A stretch of DNA of 64,000 nt from Gonocerus acuteangulatus (Eukaryota; Arthropoda; Insecta; Hemiptera; Coreidae), in contig OX328125.1 of NCBI GenBank assembly GCA_946811695.1, positions 100,224,643 to 100,288,642 of the forward strand, in the 5' to 3' direction. Below the pieces are notes generated by a model. It was not told the DNA's origin, made no database searches, and was given only the letters and a program-made list of their open reading frames with translations. The first letter of the stretch is position 1. Each line of letters starts with the position of its first letter. A program made the translations under genes and the position numbers. Of this stretch, positions 12,060-24,484 are shown in pieces.

Positions 12060-12500
12060 CATAGTAACACAGACCTTACTGTAAAACATATATTAACAGA
12101 CTGTCGGTTGCGGACTAACTTGGACATTCCACATGACCTGACAGATATACTTCCTGAAGGCAGCCAACATATTGATACAATACTGACCTATTTGAAAAAC
12201 AATAACATATTCGACAAAATATAGACTTCACATACAACCTGGGGCAAATGGTCACATAATCATGAGAATTACAATTCACTTCTTCTTACAATAAACTACA
12301 GCGATACAAAATGATTTATGCTTTACATTTTATTACTATATTCTTCTTTATAACAATAATTTTTATTTTATTTATTTTTTATTGATACTATATATGTATA
12401 ATTATTTCTTGTATTTCTCGTTTATTATCAATATCGGCTCACACTGAGGAATTTATGCTATTCGCCATAGAGGCTGAGCATTAACAAAATAAACAAATAA
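12060..12500 (+). mobile_element. 5'-truncated non-LTR retrotransposon (LINE) 3' end
   Basis: The frame ending at TAG 12222-12224 reads LDIPHDLTDILPEGS, then HIDTILTYLKNN, then NIFDKI-stop. This resembles the C-terminus that follows the RT in several insect LINE families (a 'LP..L..LL....hid.il.yL...glf..I' tail). About 200 bp of AT-rich 3' UTR follow, then the conserved GGCTCACACTGAGG to GAGCATTAACAAA terminus and an A-rich tail. The identical terminus occurs at 2880-2970. RT motifs are absent, so this is a dead 5'-truncated copy. Confidence 0.6.
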
Positions 12501-12854
12501 ATTGTGTCAAGGAAGAAAGATGAAACATAATATGAAAAATGAAAAAAATGACACACACAATGAATCACATAGCAAAACATACAATTTTCATCTTCATTGC
12601 TTCTAATACTAAAAAGTCCGTCACGCAGGAGCTGCATAACTAAGCACTTTCCTCAGAATTTGGGTAGTGTAGATTGCATTCCTGAATAATTTTCTTAAAA
12701 TATCCTATAAATAAAATAAAAACATGAACATAATAAATACACAAAAACTTGATGTTTTCGCCTTTGGAACTGACGCAGGAAGAGGATACAGGACTGTAGG
12801 GGGACACTACCTAGTGGTAGAAAGCGCTCCTCGCGGCGACTTGTGAACCTACGG

Positions 12855-12929
12855 CGGGCTAATTCTATTGAAATATAGTACAAAGTAAGGGGGGTTTACT
12901 TTGTACTATATTTCAATAGAATTAGCCCG
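12855..12929. repeat. Perfect 34-bp inverted repeat with 7-nt loop
   Basis: Arm 12855-12888 (starting CGGGCTAATTCTATTG) is matched without mismatch by 12896-12929, around the loop GGGGGGT. The homologous place in the 38.5 kb copy of family B lacks the palindrome. Confidence 0.97.
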
Positions 12930-13477
12930 ATAGACCGATTTAGCTCATTTTTACAACACTTCGTTCTTATGAATTACCCAAGACGTATACCGAGTTTCCT
13001 TAAAATACCGCAGAAATTACGACCGGTATGAGTTTATTAGTAATTTGGGTCCGGAGTAACCCCCTCCCCTTCTAATAAAATGATTAAGTTTATTTTTACA
13101 ACACATTTTTCTCTGTAGATTACCACTATGAATACCGAGTTTCGTCGAAATACAACAAACATTACGGCTGGTAGTGGCAAATTGGTAATGTGGGTACGGA
13201 GTAAACCCCCCCCCCCCCTTCTAATGGACTGATTTCGTTTATTTTTACAACACACTTTTCTCTGTAGATTACCACTACGAATACCAAGTTTCGTTGAAAT
13301 ATATCAAAAACTACGGCTGGCATGGTCAAATAAGTGTTTTGGGTCCAGGGTAAACCCCCCCTTCCGTTGGACCGATTTTGGTACTTTACGAACTCGTTCA
13401 ATCGTTTGTGTAATTGAACGCTGTAAACCAAGTTTCGTGACGAAAAAACAAAAACTCTGACCACTATCGTGTTAACA

Positions 13478-13480
<3 letters not shown>

Positions 13481-13538
<58 letters not shown>
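13481..13538. repeat. (AT)n microsatellite in family B
   Basis: Pure AT directly after GTGTTAACAGAC and before AATTTTAACTGG. Confidence 0.97.
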
Positions 13539-13540
<2 letters not shown>

Positions 13541-13780
13541 TTTAACTGGGGTCATTTTTGGTGTCTACTAGGTAGGATCGATAAAGATTCGAAGAAATTT
13601 TTCAAAAATTCAATCAATATGGTGGAGTACTATATGTGTGTTATCGTTGTACCTTTATTATCCAGCACCAACACTCTTCGGTAATTCAATGCTAAAAAAT
13701 AATGATTACACAGGAATAATCATCATCACTCCACCACAAAGATTTATATACTTCTTAGCAATTAACGAGTTTCAGCCTTA

Positions 13781-14341
13781 GTGCGTCTTGTATGGTGCAC
13801 GACATTTCGTGTTTCAAAAAAGGCTACAGCCTCTAAATCTTACCCGATTCAAATGCATTTTTAAAAAAAAAAAATAAAGCTAATAAAAGTTAGAACAACT
13901 TTCTCTACCCAAATTTTTATTTTTTGTTTCTCTTGTTTATTAAATTCTGTGTAAATAATTCATGAACTTTTACAATTGGAAATAAAATAATATTTGATTT
14001 TTCATCTAACTTAATATCAGCACTGATATAATTGAATTTAAACATTTAAATCCTGATTAGAATTTAAAAAAATAAAAGAATTCAAAAACCATATTATTTC
14101 AATTAATCTCATTGTTGAATAAAGATGTTTTGAAGATGTTTTAGTCCGATTTTTTCTGATTATTTACACGTAATGAAATAAGCAGGGGGAAAATCTGGCT
14201 AAAAAAAGTTGTTCTAAATTATATTAGCTTTGATTTAAAGAAAAATTCATTGAAATCGGTTAAGATTTAGAAGCTGTAGCCTTTTTTGAAACACGGAATG
14301 TCATTCGGTCCCAGTGTGTGTTGGTGCACTCAGAAAGCGTT
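13781..14341. mobile_element. Long-TIR non-autonomous element
   Basis: Left arm (about 13786-13920) and right arm (about 14190-14341) are inverted copies. Both contain the run CGTGTTTCAAAAAAGGCTAC (right arm CCGTG..., reverse strand), followed by TCTAAATCTTA and 'AGAACAACTTT'. The roughly 150-bp arms surround an AT-rich centre without ORF. The TSD is unclear and the superfamily unassigned. Confidence 0.65.
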
Positions 14342-14429
14342 AATAAGGGTAAATAATAATTTTTTGTTGTGGATACCTGGTGTTTTCGTTGCACATGTCT
14401 TACGCAGCACTACTAACACCTATCTTCGG

Positions 14430-14500
14430 CAAACATAACACCATCATCACCAACCATAACACCATCATCACCAACCATAACACCATCATCACCAAAGATA
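14430..14500. repeat. 21-bp tandem repeat, about 3.5 copies
   Basis: Unit AACACCATCATCACCAACCAT repeated with little variation. Confidence 0.85.
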
Positions 14501-15419
14501 ATACCATGCGTCTAATGCAAAGGTTTATTCACATAACAGCGCTTCCGGAGTTGTAACTTCAGTGATTCTGATATGTCACTGGACTCAGATAGTCTCAACA
14601 GAATATATGATACAGAGACTTGATGTATTGTTGTGCCTGTATGATGAAGTAGGTACCATCAACATCCGGTCATTTCAATGCCAAGAAATAATGATTACAG
14701 TTTCCGCACAATATGCAGCATGCAAACCTCAACAGGAAGCAGGAACAATACCAAAGGCAAGCAAAATTAATTAAACCAGAGGTGGTGAGTAAATAGTGAA
14801 ATTAACCCTTCGGAGATATTGGATTTGAAATTGGAACAGTTCATTGAATGATCCCCAGATGGGGCGGATAGATAAGACCGGGTATTGTTAATACACAACA
14901 ATTGTTGCGAGAGATAAGAGCCAATGGCGACAGAGGGTTTTAATCAGCGTTATTATTGTTTCAGGATCTCTGGAATTCACGCTTCGATAAACTTTCCCCA
15001 AGAATCCAGCATCTCCTGAGATTCTTGTTACCAACTACCTCTGGAAACAATCTTCTAAAAATCTTCTCCAAATGGTTTTACTCTTCTTCTTCAGTTTCCC
15101 TCCAAAGAGAAAGACTAACTAAATTAGCATATTCTAAATATTAATACTGATGTTGAAGCTTGAGGCTTCCTTAAACTCTCTACAAATATTTCTTCTCCTA
15201 GTTTTTACATTTTCCCCAAACAAATCTTCCTTATAAAGAAGAATATATTAATAAAATTTGGCACAAAGAAGATAAAACAGTAAACGAATAACATTTTATG
15301 AGTAACTGATAACGTTATTTTCTATTGGAATATTTTCACATGCCTCATGGTGAGGCATAGTAAACCAGATGTTATGGTAGTAGTGCAGGGTGAAAAGAAC
15401 CTGTTTATCATATACATAC
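14501..15419. other. No recognised feature
   Basis: Mixed-composition sequence. Short open frames carry no recognisable motif. Confidence 0.3.
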
Positions 15420-15725
15420 ATAGCTTTCCCTTTTTTATGTCCTTTGTTAGAAATTGTAAAAAGGTAGATTATCTAAGTTAGAATTGTAAATATGTAAATT
15501 ATCATAAATCTGTAAAATTCTATCATACATAAAGGTATACAACCTATCTGTGTAAAATTCCATCAAATTCAAATATCTATCAACTATCTATGTAAAATTA
15601 CATTTTTCATCTATTTATGGGGTCTCCCAGAACCCCTTAGTTTCTCATGCGGGAGTCCACCGGCGGCAGGAATTTTCTCATCTCACGCCTAGTTGAGAAA
15701 ATTCCTCGCTGCACCAGGGATGCGC

Positions 15726-15759
<34 letters not shown>
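15420..15759 (+). mobile_element. Retroposon 3' end with 30-nt poly(A) tail
   Basis: Poly(A) at 15730-15759 ends a GC-richer block (15618-15729). Inside that block is a perfect 12-bp stem, GGAATTTTCTCA with TGAGAAAATTCC (15669-15680 and 15694-15705). An uninterrupted A30 suggests recent insertion. Preceding diverged 'tctgtgtaaaattc' repeats may be its body. The family was not recognised. Confidence 0.5.
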
Positions 15760-15762
<3 letters not shown>

Positions 15763-16742
15763 GAATCAAATATGTACGCAAAATTAAGGAACATAAATAT
15801 GCTTTAGGTCCACCCGAGACAAACCTATGTAATGTACTGTATAACATACAGTCTTCTTTTTCGTATATGGCCACCGCACATTCGCGAACGCCAGCGGTCA
15901 CATTTTTTGTGACACTTTTTTGTAACGTTTTTTATAAGTTTAGTCATAGCTAACTCGTATTTATGCTTAAAAAAATCTACCTATGTGAAACATTGGAAAC
16001 ACTGTATCAAATAAATACGATTGCAACCTGATCCCGGATTCAAAGTCGACCTTCAGAACTTATTACCGTAGTAGTCTACTTCTATGAGGCCACATTATCG
16101 TATTTATACATATTGTATTGAAACATAAGGTGAACTTGAAATGACCTTCAGGACCATAATAGAAAAATAAAAATAAAACGCATATCTGGACGTAAAATAT
16201 TTTGTTTTTTGTGAATCAGCAGTCAAAAATTCATTTTTGGCAAAATAAACATATTTTTTCTTGAAATGGCCTCGATTTTGCGCCGATGTGGTTAAACAGG
16301 CCTCAGATTTGAATTCAGCGACCATCAAAACCACGGAAGCTCTAGTTATTTCTTCTTTAACGACTTCATACGAAATTTGAACTTCAAATGTTCTTAAACC
16401 TGACGCGATGGGGTGAAACGTACTCTGGATTCGGTTTCACCGTGTCGAAATACATAAGATATATTTATGGTGTCTTTGGAAATTGCCACTTTTTTGTGTC
16501 TGTGTGTGTGTGCTGGTGTAATTACTACAAATAATAATGACAGCAATCTCTGCAAACATAATCGAAGAGAAAATCAAAAAATGGAGTATATTGCCCTTTG
16601 AACTGAGCAGAATTTGCGATATGCGTGATATTGCACTGATTATTGTCATTCATTTTAATACTGGGACTTTACGAATTTAAGGTTATAGGTCTCCTGGAGT
16701 GTGAAGGTGTGTGAAAACCGGTGCTACTCACACACAAGCACG

Positions 16743-16743
<1 letters not shown>
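15760..16743. other. No recognised feature
   Basis: No supported ORF or repeat family. Confidence 0.3.

Positions 16744-16793
<50 letters not shown>
16744..16793. repeat. (AT)n microsatellite
   Basis: Pure TA tract. Confidence 0.96.
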
Positions 16794-16796
<3 letters not shown>

Positions 16797-16799
16797 GGA

Positions 16800-17740
16800 T
16801 CAAAAATCTAATTGAGGTTGTATTCGCTAGTAAAATATACAGAATTCCGTTCTAGGAGATAGCGTGGGTTAGGATATTGTACATTTCGTATAGGTTAAAG
16901 TGGCGCGTATAGTAACCGGGATTATGTAAATGTATGAAAAGGTAATTTCGAGCGGTTAAATTGGAAATTTAGATAGGTGAATTGCATTGTTCAAGGTGTT
17001 TAATTCAGTATAGACTGCATTCAAACTTGCATTCCTTATGGCGGGAGGCTTTCATAAAGAAATCTATTTATGTCTTCAAGTGTAAGCTCAGAAATACTGA
17101 CACGTATTCTTTAGAGGAAAATATAGCGTCTATTTAGGCGTTGTCTAAGGGCCTTTTCCCTTAGAAGAAATAATGTATACCGAATCATTTCGAAATTAGA
17201 TATTGTAGAATCTACACACTGGGACCAAGTAATTGTTAAGATGATGGCCTTACTAAGAAGCTGCTGCTTTTAACACGGGGTAGATCGCGCTTTGAATCTG
17301 CTTGCTGGATCTCGTAACCATTGTTATCTGAAGAGAAATCAACATCCAAAGAAAAAAGTCCGTCTCGCAGGACTGCATCATCTTAGCGCGGTTCCGTTCA
17401 TATCCCTAGTCTAATTTGGAAAGATTAAAATAGAAGCAGTTATTATTTTGGTTCCACCAGTCTTTTTTTTTTAAATTAATTATTATAATGGTGTGTCAAA
17501 CCTTAAGGTCACTAACGCCATTCCTGTGAGCAGTAAAGTCTTGAAAGGTCATGATTTACAATCTTACCTGGAAGGGTCGGCTCCTGCTACTAGAAACTGT
17601 CCCGCTAGTTACAAGGTCTTGGAATCCTGGAAATCTATATTTCTAACATTAAATTGTTTTTCTTATTTTTCTTAACCTGATTTATTTTCAAATACATTAT
17701 TCAACTATAAGCAATTAAAAAATAACAAGGAATAAAAAAC
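16800..17740. other. Mostly unique sequence with a short family B 5' fragment
   Basis: AAAAAAGTCCGTCTCGCAGG at about 17353 matches the start of family B and then diverges. Nothing else was recognised. Confidence 0.4.
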
Positions 17741-18386
17741 AGACAAAAAGAACAGTTCGAATAAGCGAAATCAATTACTTTAAAGTTTTAAGCTCTTATT
17801 TCTCCGATTGACATCGCCTAATCAAAACTTTCATTAGAACCTTTTTTTTAGAGCATTTAATAAGCTTTCTAATGGTATTCTTCTGTTTACCAAGATTCTC
17901 AACCTTTTTCGAGAAATTACGGAAAGTAAACAAAGTTACTAAAACTTTTTGTCTGTTAATAAAATATTTTATTCTAACCCTTCCATAACTCCAAACGTAA
18001 CATGACTTTCGACATATTAGTTTTGATGAAAGTAGAACATGCAGAAAATGTTTCAACTGAATCCCATGATTCTAAGTACCCAAACCAAAAACGGTATTCA
18101 AAAACTATTTTTCCAATTTTTTCAAAAACGGTTAAAGCTATCGCCTTGAAAATGGTTTCATTCGTTTTCCTAGCCCAGGAATCATATAAAACGAGTACTT
18201 ACAAGCTTATGAACTCAAAAACGTAAGCGTTACGATTTTTTTTTGCGCGAATTTCGCCCCAAACGCCATCTTCCAGTAGGCGGATTTTGCTGGTTAACGA
18301 ACTTGACCTTTCAAATTAGACGAAAGATTTTTGTACCAAATTTCATCAAAATCGGACCATTCGTCTAGGTGCTACAGAGCGAACAG

Positions 18387-18449
<63 letters not shown>

Positions 18450-18660
18450 CAAATTTGAACCATCGTTATTTTCGGTCTCTAGGGGTTCTGAAACGCGAAA
18501 TTTTCCAGTCGGCACTTCCGGATTGTTTCATTGTATCAACCTTATAAACGGGGTTCCTCCCTATGGGGGAGGGAGGAACCGCGCTAAAATTCCAATTGAT
18601 GCCCTTGGAGCCGCAGATAACACAAGACAATTCATTTTTAATAAAATTAAGAAATTTATA
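17741..18660 (+). repeat. Dispersed repeat family C, copy 1
   Basis: Contains 'cctttttttagagcatttaataagc', GGCGGATTTTGC with TTAACGAACTTG, an AT tract, then GGTTCTGAAACGCGAAAT and a GGAGGGAGGAACC box. Parts recur at 25370-25640 and 46480-47110. No coding capacity; class unknown. Confidence 0.6.
18391..18449. repeat. (AT)n microsatellite in family C
   Basis: TA tract with one C interruption. Confidence 0.95.
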
Positions 18661-18944
18661 TACTAATTGGAGTGTCAAATAAAACGTCTGCTCCATGTCT
18701 TCCACCAACAAAGGTTGGCAGAGAGATTTGTGCAAAAGCATACATTTTTATATTACTACATTACTTTCCTGCCGATTTTCAAAGGCATTGGGCCTGTAAA
18801 GCAGTCCACCTCAAAGAGAGAACTAGCGAATCTACACATCCCCTGATGCAAAATTAGATTCCCCGGTACCAAAATGTGAAGAATTCAGTGACCTATATCA
18901 TTTATTTTCTTCTACACCACATGTTAAGAAGGTACCGAGATTTC

Positions 18945-18983
18945 GAGTCTGAAAAACGAGGTTTTAGTACGTTTTTCAGACTC
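18945..18983. repeat. Perfect 14-bp hairpin
   Basis: GAGTCTGAAAAACG and CGTTTTTCAGACTC around an 11-nt loop. No T-run or gene context suggests a role. Confidence 0.9.
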
Positions 18984-19588
18984 CAAATCCTAAATATATA
19001 TAGGACTTTGAACACGAAAGGATTAACAGGTGGCCCAGGTACAAAAAGGCCACGGATCAGAGCTCCATCGACGTGATATATATATTTTAGTCGCCGTCGA
19101 GACCAGGTTTCCAACCTTTAGGAAGTCCGTGAACCCGGTATTATTCAAGTAAACCGTCAACCGAGACATACATCCAGACAAAAAAGCACTAAGCTGAAAT
19201 GTGGACAAAATCATCAACACATGCATACCACAGTCGCAAAATATCCCATAAACATGCTTTGAATGTAACCCTACTTAGTTATGCACTAATCTCGAGTAAG
19301 TACGCAAAAATGTTAAGCTCTTCGCTCCGGATTAGAGACCCAAGTAGTATAATAGGAAGAAGAGATAAATAATTTCTTATGAATGAGCGAGAGAAGAGTG
19401 AATTTTCATTAATGATAAGAGCTTTGAAGTTTTCCGCAGGGATTTTCTTTCAGACTATACAGAATGACCTTCTAAAGCAGACCCAGCGACCCGTGAATCC
19501 TGTCTCAATGTCGGCTTCTACAAAGGTAACATTCTATATCTGACTAATCTTTAGTTAAACCTTGTTCTTTCAACCAGAAATTTATCTT

Positions 19589-19615
<27 letters not shown>
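19589..19615. repeat. (AT)n microsatellite
   Basis: Short TA tract. Confidence 0.9.
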
Positions 19616-19619
<4 letters not shown>

Positions 19620-19850
19620 ATATTTATACATAATGCGTTATACTCTCCCTTATCCGGCGTTCTCCAAGAGGAATAAGTTATGGATCTCGGAACTCACCGG
19701 AGCTTGACCGGTCCGAGGTTTTCTAGAAAACCTTTCCTTCCTAGCTAGTCAAAAATTTGTTTCGTGGTATTTCATTAGATGAATGTCAAGTAAGGAATAT
19801 ATGTTTCGTTTTAGAGGCAGGAACTTGTGTTTTGACTAAGAAAATAAATG

Positions 19851-20549
19851 TTTCTACTTAGGCACAAGCCTAGTTGGAACAGTCGTCGCGAACCTAGTGC
19901 AAGTTTCTACTTAGGCACATGCCTAGTTGGAACATTCGTCGCGAACCTAGTGTAAGTTTCTACTTAGGCACATGCCTAGTTGGAACATTCGTCGCGAACC
20001 TAGTGCAAGTTTCTACTTAGGCACATGCCTAGTTGGAACATTCGTCGCGAACCTAGTGCAAGTTTCTACTTAGGCACATGCCTAGTTGGAACAGTCGTCG
20101 CGAACCTAGTGCAAATTTCTACTTAGGCACATGCCTAGTTGGAACAGTCGTCGGGAGCCTAGTTGGAACAGTCGTCGCGAGCCTAGTGCAAGTTTCTACT
20201 TAGGCACATGCCTAGTTGGAACATTCGTCGCGAACCTAGTGCAAGTTTCTACTTAGGCACATGCCTAGTTGGAACATTCGTCGCGAACCTAGTGCAAGTT
20301 TCTACTTAGGCACATGCCTAGTTGGAACAGTCGTCGCGAACCTAGTGCAAATTTCTACTTAGGCACATGCCTAGTTGGAGCATTCGTCGCGAACCTAGTG
20401 CAAGTTTCTACTTAGGCACATGCCTAGTTGGAACATTCGTCGCGAACCTAGTGCAAGTTTCTACTTAGGCACATGCCTAGTTGGAACATTCGTCGCGAAC
20501 CTAGTGCAAGTTTCTACTTAGGCACATGCCTAGTTGGAACCTAGTGCAA
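19851..20549. repeat. 53-bp minisatellite, about 13 copies, inside the Tigger-like element
   Basis: Units start at 19851, 19904, 19957 and so on. Each has TAGGCACATGCCTA (near-perfect palindrome), AGTTGGAAC and TTCGTCGCGAA. Positions alternate ATTCGTCG and AGTCGTCG. One rearranged short unit lies near 20150-20190. Confidence 0.94.
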
Positions 20550-20583
20550 GTTTTAAAAGTAATTTGTTTATAATTTTCTCTGT

Positions 20584-20673
20584 TATGGCAATGAAAAGGA
20601 TAAAGCTATCTCTGTCGATCCAGCAGAAGTACAGAGCTGTTGAAGGGGGTGACAGCATCCCCCTGGTAAAAAT
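20584..20673 (+). pseudogene. Tigger/pogo transposase N-terminus fragment (CENP-B-type HTH)
   Basis: The frame MAMKRIKLSLSIQQKYRAVE followed by GGDSIPLVKM matches the opening of pogo/Tigger/jerky transposases (basic 'KRKr..lsl.qK..i' then helix 1). It is cut off after 30 residues. The downstream frame is unrelated and runs into the right TIR. Confidence 0.6.
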
Positions 20674-20813
20674 GGTACATATTATTATGTCCTCAAATAA
20701 TAAGCTTTTTCAAATAAATAAGCGGCCGCTTTTAATGGAATTCTCTAATCCGGCGTTTTGTCTAATCCAACTGTACCCCGGTCCCGATGACGCCGGATAT
20801 GGGAGAGTCTAAT

Positions 20814-21779
20814 GTATTTTTTAAATACTGACATAATAGATTATATTAATGCATCTTACAAATCGTAATATTCTATTTATTTATTTATTTTATGAGCTTC
20901 GCAACGACAGCGACTTGCGCTTTTTTGAAATACAGTAAAAAATAAAAATGTTCACAATTATCAGTAACTTATAGTACTAAATACAACAAAAGTTTGAGGA
21001 GAGCATACGACCAAAGTTAGTAGGTTTGTGTTAAGAATTAAGTGCTAAACATTATTTACAGCATTGCTATTTACACTATAGTTAATATATTCACATAACA
21101 TATCACTAAAACTAACTACCATTATTTGATTATTTCTTAGGTGATGGAGGACGCTAGTGTTGTAGTTTTCCATTGATGAACAAGTAAAATTGAGTAATAA
21201 TTACATAATAGATATTACGGGGAAAAAAAGCTATTTTACCGTCGAAATAATATTTATTAATTGGTTTTTAAATAATATTATTCAGATTCTGTGATACATG
21301 TTTATGTGTAATATTGGAATATAGATTTTATGTATGGACTACCCCATCCCTCTGTAAGAAGTTCTTTTAGTTGTGTGGAATGTCCAGTTGTTCACTTCTT
21401 TTACATTCAGTGAGTATATGTTTGTATGCACAAATCGTAATATATTACAATAATACAAATCCTAAAAAGTAGCAGAAGGGGGACGGGGTATTTCAGATAT
21501 ATAGCTATATTTTTGAATATAAGTTAATTACCTTTAGGTAAGTTGGTATGATATTATTGTATGGGTTATTTTGGGCGGTCTTATGGAACTGCTAGGTAGT
21601 CTAGGTGGTAATCTAGATATAAATTATACGCCAATAGAAAGAGCAATAAAACCTTTTTGTTTTATGGCACCACCCTGCAATCTGTTCACAAGTTGCAAAA
21701 TTTGCTATTAGGACAATCTTTTCTTTTAGGGTGCCTCCGGAATGTGTCAATTAATTAAGTGGGTAAAAGCGCTCTGAAT
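20814..21779. other. No recognised feature
   Basis: AT-rich, no supported ORF or repeat. Confidence 0.3.
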
Positions 21780-22005
21780 AGTCTACTAGGGTCATTCAGC
21801 CATTATTAGATAACTTCAAAGAGAAAAATCAGGTGTTTGGAGCATAGTACTGACCACACTAGCTTCTTTATCTGGATGGTAAAGAATCAGGTCCATTGAC
21901 CTAAAAACTGGTCTTTGGAACAGGTGCCACACTTTAGTAGCTTTAAGTTTGATAAGAAGCCTTATGAAGACAGCTTCATCTTCATGAAACGAGTCCACAT
22001 TCACT
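21780..22005 (+). mobile_element. Diverged SINE fragment (family of 45271-45624)
   Basis: Shares AAAAATCAGG, GGAGCATAGTACTGACCACA and the following 'tggatggtaaagaatcagg' with the body of the tRNA-derived SINE at 45.3 kb, in the same orientation. The tRNA-like head is missing. Confidence 0.6.
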
Positions 22006-22388
22006 TAATATGAATCTCATAAATTATCCACAAGTATGTTGTATAAAAGAAGGCACGTAATTATCAAAATATGCTAAACACTTCTAAGGAATCTTCAGTT
22101 TCGCCCCTTCATGGTAATGCTATTACTAACCCGCACGACTGATAAGTCTTGAAGGCTCCGTTCCACACTAATAACCTTTCTTTCTCATTTTTACCCTTGT
22201 GAGGTTGTACACCATTCCTAAACTTGTGTAAATGCGCCATTAAAAATCCAAATTCTACTAATAACACTCTATTAGGATCTAAGAGGGAATTGACAATAAA
22301 ATTATATAAAAAAAACGTTATTTTTTTGTAAATGACAATTTAGTAATAAAATGTTTCTATTCATAGTAATCTTTTTAAAAATATATTA

Positions 22389-23268
22389 CAGTAGAACTTG
22401 GATAATTCGAACCCCTAGGGCCCGATAAAAAAGTTCGAATTATCCAAAATTTTAACTACAACAGTTTTAGAAAATAAAGGGGTAAAAAATCAAATTTCAT
22501 ATTTTCACATTTTTTAATTTAAAAAAGTACATACATTTTATTTAGAAAATAACAAATATTTCATAAATTGATGATTATGTACATAAGTAATAAATAATTT
22601 ATCAAAAAAAGTGAAAATAAAAGTCATTTTCATGGGCAAGAACCTTTTTCTTTATTTTTCAAGTTAGTTAATAAAGTGTTAGGGGGCATTTTTAAATATT
22701 TTTCTTTCTTTATTTTTCAACTTCTTTAATCGCAGCTATTTTCTCTGACAACGTTAAAGTTTCATAACTTCTAGGCTTCGAAATCTTAAATCAACAACTC
22801 ACCATACCAGAAATTCAAGGGACAAACAATACAACAGATCTTGGCGCTGACTGACATAGCTGAGAATTAAATGCAGATGGGAGGGATGGTGAGAGGGAAT
22901 TCTAGGATAAAACTACAGGATGTAACTATAACACCTTCTGGAAGGGAGGAAGCGCCACCCACCACTTTGCAGAACTCCTAGAGTCCAGGAACTAGACTAT
23001 GAGACCGCCGCGCTTCTTGTCCCGGAACCCCTACATCCGTATCTTACAATCCCTCTTACCCGAGGGGAGAATATTTTCACAAGATTTAGGATCGACCACT
23101 TCCTATTGGAGGCAAAGACTCGTAAAAAACTTGAATTATCCAAAATTTTATTCGAATTAATCACGATTTTTTTACGTTGTTTATGCCCTACATTCTAGGG
23201 ACCGAGAGAAATATTCGAATTAACCACGATTTCTAATTATAGAAGTTCGAATTATCTATGTTCCACTG
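22389..23268 (-). mobile_element. Tigger/pogo-like element, longer copy with HTH remnant
   Basis: Ends CAGTAGAACTTGGATAATTC and GAATTATCTATGTTCCACTG are inverted repeats, flanked by TA on both sides (22387-22388 and 23269-23270). The second copy at 54220-54802 is in the opposite orientation. The body retains a degenerate transposase start on the minus strand. Confidence 0.85.
22625..22792 (-). pseudogene. Degenerate Tigger-like transposase N-terminus (CENP-B-type HTH)
   Basis: The minus-strand reading gives SYETLTLSEKIAAIKEVEK-stop and, after a frame change, PPNTLLTNLKNKEKG. This matches the pogo/Tigger HTH order ('LTL.EKI.vIkevE.G ... ipps.LstilKnKeki'). Stops and a frameshift mark it as dead. 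Confidence 0.6.
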
Positions 23269-23561
23269 TATTTTATAGAATATCAAATACAGAATTAGGC
23301 TTTTGCAACTTTCAGAATGCACACTCATCCATATTCATTATCCCCATACCAATAGGTACATAAAAAAAACAAAAACATATTGCTCCAGGAATATAAAATC
23401 TGCATAAAGACTTCGATTTTCGGCCTTGTCCTGTACAATTTTTACAACTCACCCTTTTGACCTTCTGCGTTGTTCTTGGTTTCTTTAAGGCCTGTTAACC
23501 TTTGAGCTCATTGACACCAATACCTCTGCCGTGTTTGTTGTTGGGCTAAGTTATTGGGAAT

Positions 23562-23819
23562 ATATCGTCGATACAAATGCAAGCTAACGAATGTGCAAAT
23601 CACCACTTTTCAGAGTGGAAAAGCATTTATTCCAAACTTTTTTTTGGACAGTAAAATATTCGGCAGATTTGACCTTTTGATAGTGGAATACTTTCCCTTT
23701 AATAAAGTGAAGTCAGATTGAAGAATTTGCCGTAAAAAAGTCCAGCAGAAATTAGTAAAGATTGTCAATGAAAGATGCATTTTTTCACATTCGTTACTCT
23801 GCATTTGTATCGACGATAT
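23562..23819. mobile_element. TIR MITE, 258 bp
   Basis: ATATCGTCGATACAAATGCA at the left and its inverse at the right. Near-identical copy at 58845-59091, diverged copy at 9399-9665. The shared interior includes 'aatcaccacttttcagagtgg'. No ORF of its own; superfamily unassigned. Confidence 0.85.
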
Positions 23820-24484
23820 GACAGTACAGTCCGGTCTTTCTGGAACGGAAATTGGAAAGTAAATTTTCCCCTTCGTCAACTCTAACTGAGTAGTCGGGGT
23901 GTGGTTTCTATTTCTGCATAGAGTTGCAACAATGGAAAGCCTAGAGAGCAGCCAGAGTAGCAGCCAGTTCATAGCTTGACAATCAATCATCCATGGTAAT
24001 ATTCCCAAGGTGAGACCAACTAGCCAGCTCACGTTACCTGAATAAACAAAGTCCGACTAGCGGGATTCCTAGTGTCATTTGGAAATTTAAGAATTTAAAG
24101 AGTTTTAAGAGTTTTTATTTTTCATAAAACATGTGAAGTGACATCTCAAACAGAAGATTTTAGGCAATAGAACAAGAAACTGATAGAATTTTAAAAGGGA
24201 AAATACTCCTTCCGGGTCGCTCTGAGAATACGGTGTTACAAATTTCTTTGACGCGCGTTCATAAAGGCTAAAGTAATTTTTTTGAGCATTTGGAGATTAT
24301 GAGGTAGTATTATAGCACAAAAAAAACAACACAAAACAATTTTATTTGGAACAATACAATACTATTATGCACAACAAACAAGATTTTTTTTCTGGTTAAA
24401 TTTAAAATATCTTGATAAAGTTATTTTTTAATTCGAGATGATATTATTTGTCCCAGCTGATAAAATACAGCACTGCTGTGAAAA
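23820..24484. other. No recognised feature
   Basis: A minus-strand open frame overlaps the MITE edge and has no recognisable domain. Confidence 0.3.

Larger units (their letters stand above)
12612..13640 (+). repeat. Dispersed repeat family B, copy 2
   Basis: Starts AAGTCCGTCACGCAGGAGC. It contains three tandem roughly 120-130 bp modules, each with a C-tract followed by 'cttctaatgAAnnGATTTnGTT' and 'TACCRAGTTTCGTYGAAAT', then ACGAACTCGTTCAATCG, GTGTTAACAGAC, (AT)n and AATTTTAACTGGGGTC. It is collinear with 38221-39345. No coding potential. Class unknown; the modular build recalls Helitron or Penelope ends but no terminus could be proved. Confidence 0.8.
19633..20813 (+). mobile_element. Non-autonomous pogo/Tigger-like transposon carrying a minisatellite
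   Basis: Left ACTCTCCCTTATCCGGCG and right CGCCGGATATGGGAGAGT (with one substitution) are terminal inverted repeats of the type seen in Tigger/pogo elements, and the right end repeats GCCGG motifs internally. Between them lie a 53-bp array and the first residues of a CENP-B-type HTH domain. Most of the transposase is deleted. Exact ends and the TA duplication are uncertain by a few bases. Confidence 0.65.
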
